Shown one piece after another: positions 1 to 11,217 of a DNA stretch of 64,000 nt. The position numbers and the translations under genes are program-made. The notes beneath the pieces are model-generated. The model ran no database searches and had not been told where the DNA came from. It saw only the letters and a program-made list of their open reading frames with translations. Position 1 is the stretch's first letter; each line of letters starts with the position of its first letter. The DNA comes from Dryococelus australis (Eukaryota > Arthropoda > Insecta > Phasmatodea > Phasmatidae), in the NCBI GenBank assembly GCA_029891345.1, contig CM056994.1, positions 226,974,991-227,038,990 of the forward strand, given 5' to 3'.

Positions 1-141
1 CTTCAACTTGTTCAACCACCTCCAAAAGCTCTGGAGGACCGTTGCCGCCCAGAGGCCTTCAACTTCTTCGGCCTCCAGAAGCTGTCAACAGCTAACAATA
101 AGGGTCCTGCCGACATTGTCCCCTATCACTTTACCACCCAG
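1..141 (+). CDS. Open coding-like segment at left edge, possible 3' end of an exon
   Basis: Frame 1 is open from the first base of the window to a stop at about 193-195. It encodes a mixed-composition peptide with stretches such as EAFNFFGLQKLSTANNKG. At 139-148 the sequence reads CAG followed by GTAAAAG, which fits an exon-intron boundary, so the exon may end at 141. There is no start codon because the segment begins outside the window. I do not recognise the protein. It could be a host exon or the tail of an old element. GC content is higher than in the AT-rich sequence that follows. The call rests only on the open frame and the donor-like site. Confidence 0.25.
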
Positions 142-990
142 GTAAAAGTAGGTCACAATGACGATGTCCACTCTGGAGTCCCCTTAAGGTCCTAGTCAGA
201 CCGCATTCTCAACACTTGCGTGAGGAACTCTCTTTGGAGTTGAACAGTTAGGTCCCTTCAGGACAATCCTCCTTAGTTAAATTATAGGGATTTTAATGGC
301 TAAATTGATTCAATAATTTACACTCAATCCTAATTACTCACATCAGCACACGTCCTTCAATGTTATTCAGATAGTCTTCACCTGATTTAACGTTTGACTT
401 CTGCTAAATTAGTATTTTTAATACACTAATTTTGCTTTGATTTTAATTTAGGAGAGTGTGGATCCCTGTTTTATTATGTTTTCACTAAACATATTGATAT
501 TTTAATTTATTTGCTGTGTTCTCGATATTAATATTTTTAAAACCTTTTGAACCTTAAGGTATTGTGTTTTTCGGAAGTTTGCTTTGTTCTGATTTTAATG
601 TGAAGCCAGCTACCATACAATCACCGCCACTAAGGCCAGAACACACACCATTAGATGCAAACCGAGATCTGCCAGCGAAATACTAATCGTATCTCTCTGG
701 TAAATCTTTGGAAGAGCCCAAAAGCGCAGGTACTCTTTCTCCTTTCGGGGAATTGAGTGATTCTGATAGTGTCCTGCTCTGCCTGCTGGAAAACAGCCAG
801 GTTTGAGAAAGAGATCTATCACGACCACTTGAACCTCAGTGGGAAACTCATCTAGGTGCCTCTGGATTCTGGCGTATTTATCATGCGTTTTGCTAGTTCC
901 ATCCACTGTTGGCAATAGCTGGACTATGGAACTTCGAAACAGGGAAAACTTAGTCAAACCCAGTACTCCTGGCTGTACACGGTAAGGCCG
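142..990. other. Unassigned sequence, no supported gene
   Basis: Mostly AT-rich. An open frame exists on the minus strand at 610-957 (115 codons), but it matches no family I know and may be chance. No repeat, RNA gene or splice-flanked exon is convincing here. Confidence 0.5.
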
Positions 991-1410
991 TTGTTTAACC
1001 GGCTTTGCCTTAAGATTCTTTTATTTGGCCTTAAGCCTTACAAAAAGAAAGGCGGCAAAAAGTACAGGTTAAAGGAGATTTTGAGGAAATTGGAAGTAGA
1101 CTTTGCTAGATTAACAACTCCAGAAATAGTAGAGGTGAATCCTTTATTTGCACCACCTACTCGTTTGTCTAACCCCACTCCTCTTGAACACTTATTGGTA
1201 CTACACTTTGACACCGCAGTCCTGGAACTGGATCCTACCCTTTTACCTGAATTTTACACCGCCATACCTCCACACACACCCCAGACATCTACGAGCAGCT
1301 TGAGCACTCCTCCACAGCAGCCAGAGTCTGCCGCTGTCCAGCCGCCAGCCACCCCATTGAGCCAGCTGGAGAGGAGGAGGGTGCAGCTGCCCGTAGGTAA
1401 CACATCGTAG
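991..1410 (+). CDS. Unrecognised 139-codon ORF
   Basis: An open frame of 139 codons. The first half is basic and leucine-rich (KPYKKKGGKKYRLKEILRKL). The second half is rich in Pro, Ser, Thr and Gln (HTPQTSTSSLSTPPQQPE) and ends in a basic RRRVQLPVGN tail. Base composition is more GC-rich than its surroundings, so it looks coding rather than random. I do not recognise the protein. A short Pro/Ser-rich tail followed by an LTR-like stretch and a possible primer-binding site near 1690 would fit the end of a retroelement polyprotein. It could also be a host exon or chance. Confidence 0.2.
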   Translation: MFNRLCLKILLFGLKPYKKKGGKKYRLKEILRKLEVDFARLTTPEIVEVNPLFAPPTRLSNPTPLEHLLVLHFDTAVLELDPTLLPEFYTAIPPHTPQTSTSSLSTPPQQPESAAVQPPATPLSQLERRRVQLPVGNTS

Positions 1411-1411
1411 A

Positions 1412-1720
1412 ATAGTGCTCCCTATGTCACTCGACTTTGTTCCGTATACAAACCAACCAAACCCGCACTTTACACAGGCATCTTGCCTAAGCAAGAGTAG
1501 CTTTCCGAGGATATGATCTCTGCGACACTGGCATCGCACTATTTGAAGGATACCTCCGTCACAAAAGCCCACTCTGATTATAGCAAAACTTTAAATGTAA
1601 AACTTGCCGTAGGGGTTGTAATCCCCAAGTCTTCAACCAGATGGAACACTCCCAAGCCTCCCTTTCAGTAATCTTGTTTTGACAACGTGGTGAACCCGAC
1701 CCATGCCGGAGCCCACTGAG
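1412..1720 (+). mobile_element. Possible LTR-like stretch with a primer-binding-site-like motif
   Basis: Positions about 1690-1703 read TGGTGAACCCGACC, resembling the TGG-initial primer-binding sites that follow the 5' LTR of many LTR retrotransposons. The stretch before it starts with TG near 1415 and ends with CA at about 1686. No second LTR is seen in the window, so this is a weak fossil call. Confidence 0.15.
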
Positions 1721-4700
1721 GGAAATGTGTTTGACCCCCGTCGACGACAGGACGTGCTGCTAGTACACACAATCAACTTTAGCCTTTAATTAAATTTGGG
1801 TGAAGAGTTTACAACCCTCTATCTTCCGCCCATTTTAGAGTTAACATTGTAGCTATTTCTTTCACGCACTTTGATACAGATCATTGTACCAGGTGGCTTA
1901 AGATGCTTCAAATTGAACAATCAGTTTACTTTTCTACAAATTCAAATAATTTTCTTAATCATTCGTAAAAGTTTTCAACATGACCCAGAAGTATTTGGTA
2001 TGCAATCTACCTACCATTGCTGGCGGGAATAATCAACATATGTAATATTTGATTGAAAGCTTTGAAATTGTGAAGAAAGTCAGTACATTTAATCAAAAGA
2101 AATTTTTTTTAGTAACATTTTATATGTGGCACCAGTTAAGCATGTGTTTAAGTCATGATGATCTTTTGAATTCATAATCAACATAACATGAAATTTGAGA
2201 TTATTTCAGTTTTTCACTTTACCACCATTAATAAACCTTCTTGTAAACGGATTGTATTTTGAAGACATAAGACTTAGATTTCTTATTAATGATTCTCATC
2301 CAATCTTCATTTCCCATCAGCACAAAACTTACACTCTTTGACATTTTCATAAATCATGAAAACAATCAAAAAGTGTTATTTTTTAAATTTAGTTCATGTT
2401 TTGTTCTTGTGAACACAACTTGATATGAAAGTGTCTTGTGTTGTGTCTTCAAGTGATCTGTTTTATGTTGTGTGCATTGCAAGTATTAAACTCATCGCAC
2501 TAGTCTTGCTCCTGAATAAATTCCAATTTTGTTCTTGACAAATTTCATGGTGCTCAACAATTGAACATACCACAACAAACTTCCTACACTTAAAGATTTA
2601 CACAAATACTTGCTATATTTTCCTACATTAAATATATTGCATTAATTTATTTTCACTAACACACAGCATATTTTTTACAGTTCACTGGTTTGGCTGGTCA
2701 GTGTGTCACCTATTCTGCCTTCCCTCCCTGCCCAACCACCCTGCAACATCATTGCTTCCCCATTCCTCTGAATTCAATTCATCAAGAAGTTGCAGAAATA
2801 TGGAGTTTTATGACAGACTGTTTCAGAATTTGTGCAAGAAGGTCCACTTTAATGATCCAGAAATGGCCTGGAGTTGGAAACAGGGCATAATTAGTGTACA
2901 GAGCAGCTAATCTGGCAGAGATGGTCCATGTCAAACTGAAGATGAGAATCTTGCTCTTTGAGTAAGTTTCTGGGTAGACAGCTTTTTAATGTGGTTATAA
3001 TTATAAATTGCCAATGAAAATTTTATCAAGTAACTTTGAGGTAGGAAAAAGTTTTCAATTCTAAAATATTTAATAAGTTTACAAAATTTCCTTGTGGATT
3101 CAGAGATGAGGAAATTTAATGAAGGTTTTGAAAGAAATTAAATGTAAAAATTTTAATTTTATGTTTATCTTTAAAAAATCTCCTAATTACATTTTGAAAC
3201 TGGGACTCTATTCGAAGTTTTTCGAGATGCAGCTCCGGATCGTGAAATAATGATTTTCGTAATATTTCCGGTGTTTGGTATTCTATTTCTAAGTTAAAGA
3301 TAACTTCTTGATTCTTGTGAGAAAACAATCAAGAGCACTCAACAGTTAATATGTTGCCGAAAACTGCTTTCCTGATCGGAAACTCAGTTTCAACATGGCA
3401 GGTGATAAGCATTGTGGCCGTGTTTATCGCAAATGAGCATAAACTTTATTGTTCCATCCTTAAATGCAGTACATAACATATAAAAGGTTATAATACATGT
3501 GGAACATTATTAATTAAATGCATCTAAATGTATAAATATATATTCGAAAGTATGTACATTCATTATATTAATTTATCTTGAGTATGGTTTATAAGTGTAC
3601 AAATGGTCATGTGTTTATGTAGCATAGCTGCTAGTGAGTAGAGAAATATGTTTTGGGTTTGGGGCTCAGCTGTCAAATATTTTTTACTTCTCATAAAAAT
3701 ATAGAAATAATTTTATTCCTACATGCAATAATCAAATTAATAAAATGGGAGGCTTTTAACATTTTATGAATAAATATATCAGGCTACACAGTTTATTTGT
3801 ACAAAACACTTTACTTATGGTAACAGAAATTTGTGTGTTCCTACCGTAAAAAATTAAACCTTTTTTATTATTCGAGATTATTTGTTTAGGTTCAATGCAA
3901 TTTGCTAGGCAAACCTAATGGTTGTATTTATTAAAATTACATTTTACATATTTTCTATATATTTCTATAACACCCCATGGTGAAATTTGTTTAAATAGAC
4001 TGTTAAACAGTATGTTCCTTTAAAAACAATTAATGTTTTAAACTGCCAACCAGTGTATACAACACATTAAACATTCACAGTGTCGCCATTTTCTTCAGAA
4101 AATAGTCTTATCATACGAAGAGATAGTAACCACATCGAGAAATTTCACTCTAAATATTCCGTGTTATGCATTGATAAAGGGAATATTACTTGTTTTATAA
4201 CACAATATATAAATAATAAATATATGTACTGGCACTTTTCTGCATTAACTAGGCTCTTAAAATGCACAATTTGTAAGCATAGCTTTAATTTCATCATACA
4301 TTATTGTAGGCACAGTCCGTGTTTGTATTTGTTACGTTGCCTGCCTGAACACACGGGATGGAGAGGAAGAGAGTTGTGGTGGGGCAGTCAGTAAAACCAG
4401 ACTGTTGGTGAAGGAGTGAGGTGTCAAAACGATAGTGCGCTTAAAATACCTTTTTGGATATATATTTTCCTCCAGATTGTTTCAAACTGTGTCTCCCGAT
4501 CAGCAGGAGCGCTAACTGTCGACATCTGCAATGAGACCCATCAATAGACTAGCCGAGAAACTTAAAATAGAGCCCCTGGTTTCGAAACTACCCAAAACTA
4601 TTCAAAATTAATTATGTCAGCAATAGTAAAACTTATTTTTAAATTTTTTTAAATAGTTTTGTTTTTTGAGGAATGGTAACTCATAGAGTTTAAGACCACA

Positions 4701-5930
4701 GCCAGGACTGTTTAACGAAGATAAAGGGATGTCGGTTAGCATGGTACTTGCTGCCACCTAAAATTAAGGTGTACAATTGCCAGCTCTCTTCAATTGAATG
4801 CATTAAATATTCTATTTTAATTTTTTTGTGTATTTTTTAGCTTTTCTCCTTAATATGTTAGATGAAAAGAATGGATTAGGGTGTCACTTCTAGCAAGGAA
4901 TATTCTACAGTTACCTGTGTGTTAGTTGTTACCTTGTTCATATCCATGTGTGCTTCCAGGAGATACGACAGTCTTCCAGTCAGTCTTTTCTTTCACTAGT
5001 ATTTATTTTAAACACAAGCGAGCCTTCTTGTGGCAGTCCCGACTCACTCATATGGTGAACAAGTCACATCAGGGAGAGAGAGTCTTTTCAGCAGTCATTT
5101 GCAGAAAATAGCTACTGTATCTTTTGAGTTGGCAGAGATTTCTCTACAAAACCTAGATCTGCCTATTTTTCCATTTTAACAAACATTAATTTCACATTTT
5201 TGTAAATACAAACACACATATAAAATATCACATTTCCACTGCATGTCTAAAGATGATTGTAATAATACCTCACCAACCATAAATTTAAATTAACACTTAA
5301 AATTAGCATACATATATCATTCCATTAAAAATGCTCCAATCACACACACAACAAAAAGTAATTACTTTACAAACAAATTTCTAGATAATATTATTGTGGC
5401 ATTACAAATTACTCAACTTACACCATGGATGCTTCTATACTTATCGAGCAAAACCAACTGACCCACTTGGAGGTGACCTGCAACAGAACCAAGTAATAAT
5501 ACATAATACATGCATCAATATTTAAAAAATACTTCCCTTATTTAATATAATCAAGTCTGTTGTCATTATGATAATCACAAAAACACAAGTATGAACACAC
5601 ATTTATTTGATGGCCACTCGTCTTAAATTTTCTGGCACATCCAAATCAAACAACATGTAGCCTATACTTCAATGCTATGAATACTGAACACATGAAGGAA
5701 CATAAAGAATTAAAAATTTTTTTGGACATTTGGTCAAGAAAAATAATTAAAACATTCTGATGAAAATTTCATTGCAGTGTTAAATAAAATTAGCAAGTTG
5801 TCTGGTTAATAAAACCTGTTTTTTAGTTTTCCCAATTTAATTGTCAGCAAAGATAAAGATGCATGTACACAGAGGGCACACAAATAGGATGTTTAAAATG
5901 CATATTTTCAACACAATCTTATACCAACAT
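1721..5930. other. AT-rich unassigned sequence
   Basis: About 4.2 kb without a recognisable gene or repeat family. Open frames are short and look like chance. A possible exon is listed separately at 2680-2956. A somewhat more GC-rich patch lies at 4310-4560. I see no RNA gene, microsatellite of note, or TIR pair. Confidence 0.5.
2680..2956 (+). other. Exon-like segment flanked by splice-like signals
   Basis: A pyrimidine-rich tract ends in TTTTTTACAG just before 2680, and TTTGAGTAAGT follows at about 2951-2961, resembling acceptor and donor sites. The enclosed 277 nt are more GC-rich than the flanks. The longest frames inside (66-69 codons) both end before the donor, so if it is an exon it is terminal or untranslated. 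No protein family is recognised. Confidence 0.15.
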
Positions 5931-5939
5931 ACCAGCTGT

Positions 5940-6150
5940 GGTGACAAAATTCTTTAACAATGCAACACGGATTCACAACTGAACTTGGTACTTAGTCGCC
6001 GCCCTTCCATCTCCAAGGTAACAAGTCAAAAACCATACTTCAATAGATTACGTTATATCAAATATTTCTTCACTTATTGTAGTAAATACTGAACTAGGAT
6101 TATCAGATCATCTCCATCAAATTATAGACATTCCAATTCAAATTTTTCTT
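5940..6150 (+). mobile_element. Older LINE ORF2, 5' part: end of endonuclease domain (interrupted)
   Basis: In the frame ending at about 6150 the peptide reads SIDYVISN, then NTELGLSDHLHQIIDIPI. This matches the end of a LINE AP-endonuclease domain: an IDxVISN-type block followed by the GLSDH motif, whose Asp and His are catalytic residues in the family. The reading frame then runs into the 3' tail of the CR1-like LINE at 6151 and resumes beyond it at 10735. Upstream of about 6020 the frame is eroded, so the true start is unclear. This is one piece of the ORF2 that continues at 10735-11217. Confidence 0.6.
6141..6150. repeat. Left copy of target-site duplication of LINE A
   Basis: AATTTTTCTT here corresponds to GATTTTTCCTT at 10735-10745 on the other side of the CR1-like LINE, with one extra base. 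The two flanks also join two parts of the same older LINE, which supports insertion at this point. Confidence 0.5.
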
Positions 6151-6252
6151 ATACATATACATACATACACTCGCAATTAGGCTACCTCCCGGTGGCGAGC
6201 TCTCTCACCTCTCCTTCACTCAACCAACTCCTTTTCCACTCCCTTCCTGTAT

Positions 6253-9080
6253 TTACCAACCTCTCACAGATACCAATTCCTCCCTCAACACATTCCACTC
6301 ACTCACAGACATCACAAGCATGGACTGCCTACCCCGCTCTGTTCTCCTCCGCACCCTCTGAAGCTTCTCACTGTTGTTTCCTCTTCCTCTAAACACCACC
6401 TTACTTAGCTTGCAGTGTAGCCCTCCCCATCCTTCCTCTTCATTCACCACCCTATACATCCTGACTAACCGTTCAACATTCCTCCTGTCCTTCAATGAGC
6501 TCCACCCCATTTCTTTCATCATCACTGATGGCATATAGTTGCCTTCTACCTCACCATCTTACCCCTGTCTTCTCCACCTACCCTTTACCCATCTTGCTGC
6601 CTTTCTCTGCACCTTTTCCAGTTCTCGCACCTCCACCTCCACATATGGGTCCCATACTGCTGCAGCATATTCTAAAACTGGCCATACCAATGTGCCATAC
6701 GCCTTCTCCTTCACCTCACAGCTGACTCCATTCAGCACCCTTCCCAGCATACCCAGAGCCCTTCTTCCTTTTGCAACCACCCTCTCCACCTGTTTTTTCC
6801 ACCTGAGGTCTCCCTGCAGTACAATCCCTAGATATTTATATTCTGCTGCATCTTCTATTTCTTGTCCCTCCCATCTGTACACGTCCCTGCTTATCATCTT
6901 CTTCCTTGTGCAACTCACTACCTTAGTTTTTCTTACATTTATCTTCATTTTATCTTTTCTGGTCCACAAACATTATCTTATCAATGTCCGCCTGCAAATT
7001 TCTGCCCCCCTCTCCCACCTCAGCATATACAACACAATTGTCTGCAAACAATCTGATTTTTCCCCTAATCCCCAAACCCATGTCATTTACCATTATGGTA
7101 AATAACAAAGGACCCAGCATGCTTCCCCGCGGTACCCCTGATGTAACCTTCTCTTCCTCCGATATTGCCTCCCCCACTTTCACCCTCTGCCTTCATCCCC
7201 TGAGAAAGTCCCCTATCCATTCCACTACCCTCCTGTCTGGTATCAGCACCTCCACTTTCCTCATCAATGTCCCATGGGGCACGTTATCAAATGCCTTATC
7301 AAAATCTATGAAGCAGGCATCCACCTGCTTCCCCTCATCAACTACCTTCACCAGATCCTCTAATAACCCAGCCAGCTGAGTCTCACATGAGTATCCCCTC
7401 CTGAAACCATGATGGAACTCCTCCAACCAATTCCTATTGTTCATAACCCTCACCACATACGTCACCAGCCTCTCCATTACTTTCCTGTACTTGATGGAAG
7501 ACTCACCAGTCAATAACTACCAGGTCTCCCTTTATCCTCTTCCTGCTTGTGTATAGGTACCACCATAGCATCATTCCATTCTTGTGGTAACTTACCCTCT
7601 CCTAATGACTTTTTAAACAGTACTTCTAAATATTTCACTAACTCCCTGCCACCAAACTTTAGTGCTGCGTTTCCTATCCCATCTGGACCCCCTGCCTTAC
7701 TGCTCTCCAAACCCCTAATTACCTTTTCTATCTCCCACTCCCTCATCTTAAACTCACTAAACACCCCCCAAACCCTGTTTTCCCCCTTATTCCAACCCTC
7801 CTTTGCCTCAAACACTGACAAGGACTGTCCTTGCAGCATCTCCAATTTTTCTTGGTCATTTGTCACATGCCTTTCATCCCTTCCCCTCCTCCCTTTAACC
7901 TCCTAACATACCTAAACAATTTCCCACATTCCTTGCCTTTTCCTTCATCCACCATGTTACCCAGAAATACATTCTTTGCCTGTTTGATCTTCCTTTCAAG
8001 CTCCCTATCCATTTGTTTCATCATTTCTTTAGATCTTATCATCCCTTCATTTCTCCACTTGGCATGTAATTTTCTGCACTTCTTCTTCATTTTCAAAATC
8101 TCCTGTCCATAATATGGCGGATCTCCCCCAGTCCATAATCTTTTCATTGGCACAAATTTCTCCAACATAACCTCCATTAATCCTCTAAACTCCCTCCACA
8201 ACCCCTCTACACCCTCCTCCATAGACCATTTTTTAAACCTGTCTCTCAGGAATATTTCTGCCCCCTTCTTGTCTCCTTTCCCATACTGCCACACCAACGT
8301 TTCTGCCATTTGCACTTCCCTCGCCCTGCCAATCCCAATTTCCACAACCGGGATATGATGGTCGCTTATACCATCCAATACTATTGCACCAACTACAGCA
8401 TTCCTAGGTCTGACCAACACCATATCCAGCACTGACCCAACACCCTCCTCATTCCATTTCGTAGGTGTTTCTACTACCTGGACTAATCCTCTGCTGACTA
8501 AATGTGCTGTCATTCTCTGCATCATGTTACCCATTCCTTCTGCACCCTCTACCCATTTCACCCCTGGCATATTCAAATCCTCGGCTACAACAACCCACTG
8601 TCTGTCCTTTAGTCTATCGACCCTCTCCTTGATCATCTCAACTGCCTGCCATCCCTGTCCTGGTGATCTATACACTGCCAGAAAAGTAATACTCCTATTA
8701 CTACTACCACTCAATTTAATTTCCATTACCTCGACATCCTCACTAACCCATTCTACCACCCCTTTTAGCCCTTTCCTTACACATACCATTATTCCTCCTC
8801 CTCTCCCATCCCTGTCTCTTCCTAAGATTGTGAACTTATTCTGCCTACACTCAATGTCCAGTACTTCCTCAGTCAACCAAGTCTCCACAGCTACCACTAT
8901 ATCCACCCCATATCCTTCAACCTTTCCCCAGAAGCCCTCCAGCTTGTTGTACACACTCCTACAGTTCACCACCATTATCTTTATACTAGTACTCTGCTTT
9001 ACCATCCTACATTGCTTATCTCCTATCGCCACCCCTGCAGCTTCATCAATGCTATCCTCTCCATTTCTCTCCCTTCCCAT
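6253..9080 (-). pseudogene. LINE A ORF2: AP endonuclease plus reverse transcriptase
   Basis: The first 405 codons (9080-7863) are intact and carry the endonuclease blocks NCRSVYNK, VETWLTEE, LAVYRSPG, EDLNMPG (family usually GDFN) and SDHHIPVVE. The RT follows in shifted frames. 7866-7510 has SSKAGGPDGI and MVVPIHKQ. 7513-7193 has FRRGYSCETQL and motif A FIDFDKAFDNVPH. 7183-6950 has motif B SGVPRGSMLGPLLF and motif C FADN (7037-7048). 6969-6559 has KYLGIVLQGDLRW and VLEYAAAVWDPY. 6534-6253 is the C-terminal tail. Frame changes near 7865, 7510, 7190, 6960 and 6550 show decay. Motif C has Asn where the second catalytic Asp is expected. ORF2 starts 27 nt after the ORF1 stop. Confidence 0.85.
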
Positions 9081-9106
9081 TTCCTTGCTTCTAACTGATT
9101 GCTATT

Positions 9107-10377
9107 TCAACAACTCTGATCTGTCCTAACCCTCTCCATGCAGCCAGCTACTTCTCTAACTAGCAGATCACCTAGAACCCTCTTTCCCTGTTCTGTCAGG
9201 TGAACCTGGTCCCTCCCTACACTTTCCCAGCCTACCCATTTCCTACTATCTGTAAATGTAGCCCCCAAACCCCTACACACCCTCTCATATACCTCACTCG
9301 CAGCCACTGCCTTCCTATAGGATACTCGTTTCCTAACCAGCACGCCACTGACTACTGCCCTAGCTCCAGAGAACTTCTCTCGCATTTTCCTCAGCAATCC
9401 CCTGAGGTCCCGCTCTACCTCCTGCTCCACCTCCCTATGAGCCAGGTCATTTCCCCCTACATGAATGAAAACAACCTTTGCCACCTTGCTACCTCTCATA
9501 CCACTAACCCTTTCCTCCAAATACCTGGTATTTGCCCCCTCCCCCCCCCCCCCCCAATGCTGCTTTATATGTAATTTCCTTCCTGATATTCCTCAGCTCC
9601 ACCCCCTTTACAATAGAGCTGCCTATAAAAACTACCTCTGGCTCCCTTCCTACAACCTGCTCCTGCTTTGTGGCTCTTCCACCCACCTGCCCACCCTTGT
9701 CTCCCTCCCTTTGGCCAGCCCTCCTCTCTCCCCTCTGGCCCTGAACTGTCCACTTTCTCTTGTTTGCTGGTCTTTGTTAATCGCACACTTGCAAGCCTCA
9801 GCATACTGCTTCCTAACTTCTACCACTGCCTGTTCCCTGCTTTCTGTTTCCTGTTCCTCTATTCCTGATTACCTGCCTACGACTATCACTATGGCTTTCA
9901 TTTTCCTTAGCACCCCCTTTACATCTTCCAAATCCTCCTCTAACTTATCCACCCTCATTTATACTCTACTCTTACCCATCTCATTTCTGACCTTTTCCTC
10001 CATCCTCTCAATCCTATGCATAATTTCCCTCTCTTTCCTGCTCATCAAATTTACCATCTCCCCTCCTTAGCCACTTCCATTGGCACTGGCACACTCTCTA
10101 CAAAGCTTCCCCTCAACATATCCCAAATCCAGTTTCCACCTTCACTTATTTGTGTTTCCTTCTCTACCCTTAATTTGTTCCCTACCACTGCCACTAAACC
10201 CTTTCCCTCAGCACATTCCTCACACTTCCACTCATGTTCCTGTAGTGATCCCAGTTCCTCCTCCCTGATCCCTATACAGCCAACATGGTACTAGCCGCCA
10301 CACTGGTCGCACTGCACACCACTATCTAACCTTCTCCACACCTTTCCACAGCCCCTGCACTTGCATCTCCTTACCAT
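9107..10377 (-). pseudogene. LINE A ORF1: PHD-type zinc finger, coiled coil and SGNH esterase
   Basis: Starting at ATG 10377, residues 7-55 have the PHD spacing Cys7-Cys10, Cys23-Cys26, His31-Cys34, Trp50, Cys52-Cys55. An in-frame TAG at 10291-10293 sits between Cys26 and His31. Next come charged heptad-like stretches (EREIMHRIERMEEKV and VDKLEEDLEDVK, about 9890-10060), probably a coiled coil. The C-terminal part holds esterase blocks: FIGSSIVKG (about 9625), HVGGNDL (about 9455-9475) and DQVHLTEQGKRVLGD (about 9165-9215), ending with the stop at 9107. A run of about 20 C at 9536-9555 separates esterase block I from the rest and shifts the frame. CR1-group ORF1 proteins bind RNA; the role of the esterase is not settled. 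Confidence 0.7.
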
Positions 10378-10734
10378 TTTTTTTTTACCCTCTCTTTTTA
10401 AAAAAATAATTTAACTAACTTAAAACTAAAACTACTCTCCTTTATAAAATACACCAAATACCTACGTATACACACACTTTCTTAACTAGCCTAACTTACA
10501 CCATACACCCTTTACCCTTGTACAATAACAAAGGCCTCGGCCTCATGCACACAATCGGACACTACTCCCTCCTTATAACTAATTACCACATAAAACACTA
10601 ATCTTAACTCTAATTATACCTCAAACTACTACTCCACCTATATTTAAACCTATTGCTAGAACTAATCACAAGCCAAAAAACCTTAAATACAGAACAACAC
10701 AACCTGTAGTCCGTCTGTGGTGGCCATCTAGTGT
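10378..10734 (-). other. LINE A 5' untranslated region
   Basis: Sequence between the presumed 5' end, which reads ACACTAGATGGCCACCAC on the minus strand, and the ORF1 start. It is A/C-rich on the plus strand and holds no ORF. The boundary is set by the target duplication at 10735-10745 and by the older LINE frame resuming there. Confidence 0.5.
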
Positions 10735-11217
10735 GATTTTTCCTTCAATTCCAAAAATACCTAATAGGATACATTTTTAGTAAATTTAATGATTTACAGA
10801 TACATAACTTCATTAATTCACTGTCAAGTACCACTTGGGAAGAGGTATATGAGATCAAGAATGTAAATATGTTTACTAAATTTTATTTAGATACGTAATA
10901 TTTGAAGAATTATTTCCAGTTAAGCTTCAAAACATTTCACATTTGAATAGAAGGGATGACTAAAAATTGGGTGACAAAAAGAGTAATGATCTCAAGTGAA
11001 AGATTAAGAATTTTTCACTCTCTTGAAATGAACGATAATGTCTTAGATTATTACAAAAGATATAAACTCATTTATACAAAAATTTTGAAAGTGCAGAAAC
11101 TACATGCTAAATCATTACCAGCTAAAAATGGAAATGATAACAAAACTAAAACCCCGTGGAAAATAATAAATGATGAAACAAAAATTAAATCAGAGTCCAG
11201 GAATCAATAAACTTTAG
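10735..11217 (+). mobile_element. Older LINE ORF2, continued: linker between endonuclease and RT
   Basis: The frame reads SKFNDLQIHNFINSLSS, then TTWEEVYEIKNVN, then (codons 10956-11210) KNWVTKRVMISSERLR, DYYKRYKLIYTKILK and KTKTPWKIINDETK. This pattern (W-x-x-VY, then W-V/I-T-K/Q-x-x-x-I-S, then YYKxYxxIYxKIL, then KTKxxWxIIxxET) is the characteristic region between endonuclease and RT in many arthropod non-LTR elements. A stop at 10896-10898 and another near 10950 show decay. Nothing of the RT domain is seen after 11217, so the fragment is truncated. It is collinear with 5940-6150. Confidence 0.65.

Larger units (their letters stand above)
6151..10734 (-). mobile_element. LINE A: near full-length CR1/L2-like non-LTR retrotransposon
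   Basis: About 4.58 kb, read from right (5') to left (3'). Order: short 5' UTR (10378-10734), ORF1 (PHD-type zinc finger, coiled coil, SGNH esterase), ORF2 (AP endonuclease, reverse transcriptase), and a 3' end with a conserved GGTGGCGAGCTC block followed by a TGTA microsatellite tail (about 6151-6172). An esterase-bearing ORF1 and a short tandem-repeat tail instead of poly-A are typical of the CR1/L2 group. The ORFs carry frameshifts and stops, so it is dead. Two truncated copies of the same family lie at 19511-20662 and 20660-21430. It inserted into an older LINE. Confidence 0.85.

Noticed and set aside
6539-10294. Long plus-strand frames (for example 188 codons at 6539 and 201 codons at 8524 and 9465)
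   Set aside because: They are antisense shadows of LINE A ORF1 and ORF2. The composition is Ser/Thr/Pro/Phe-rich as expected from reading purine-rich coding sequence backwards.
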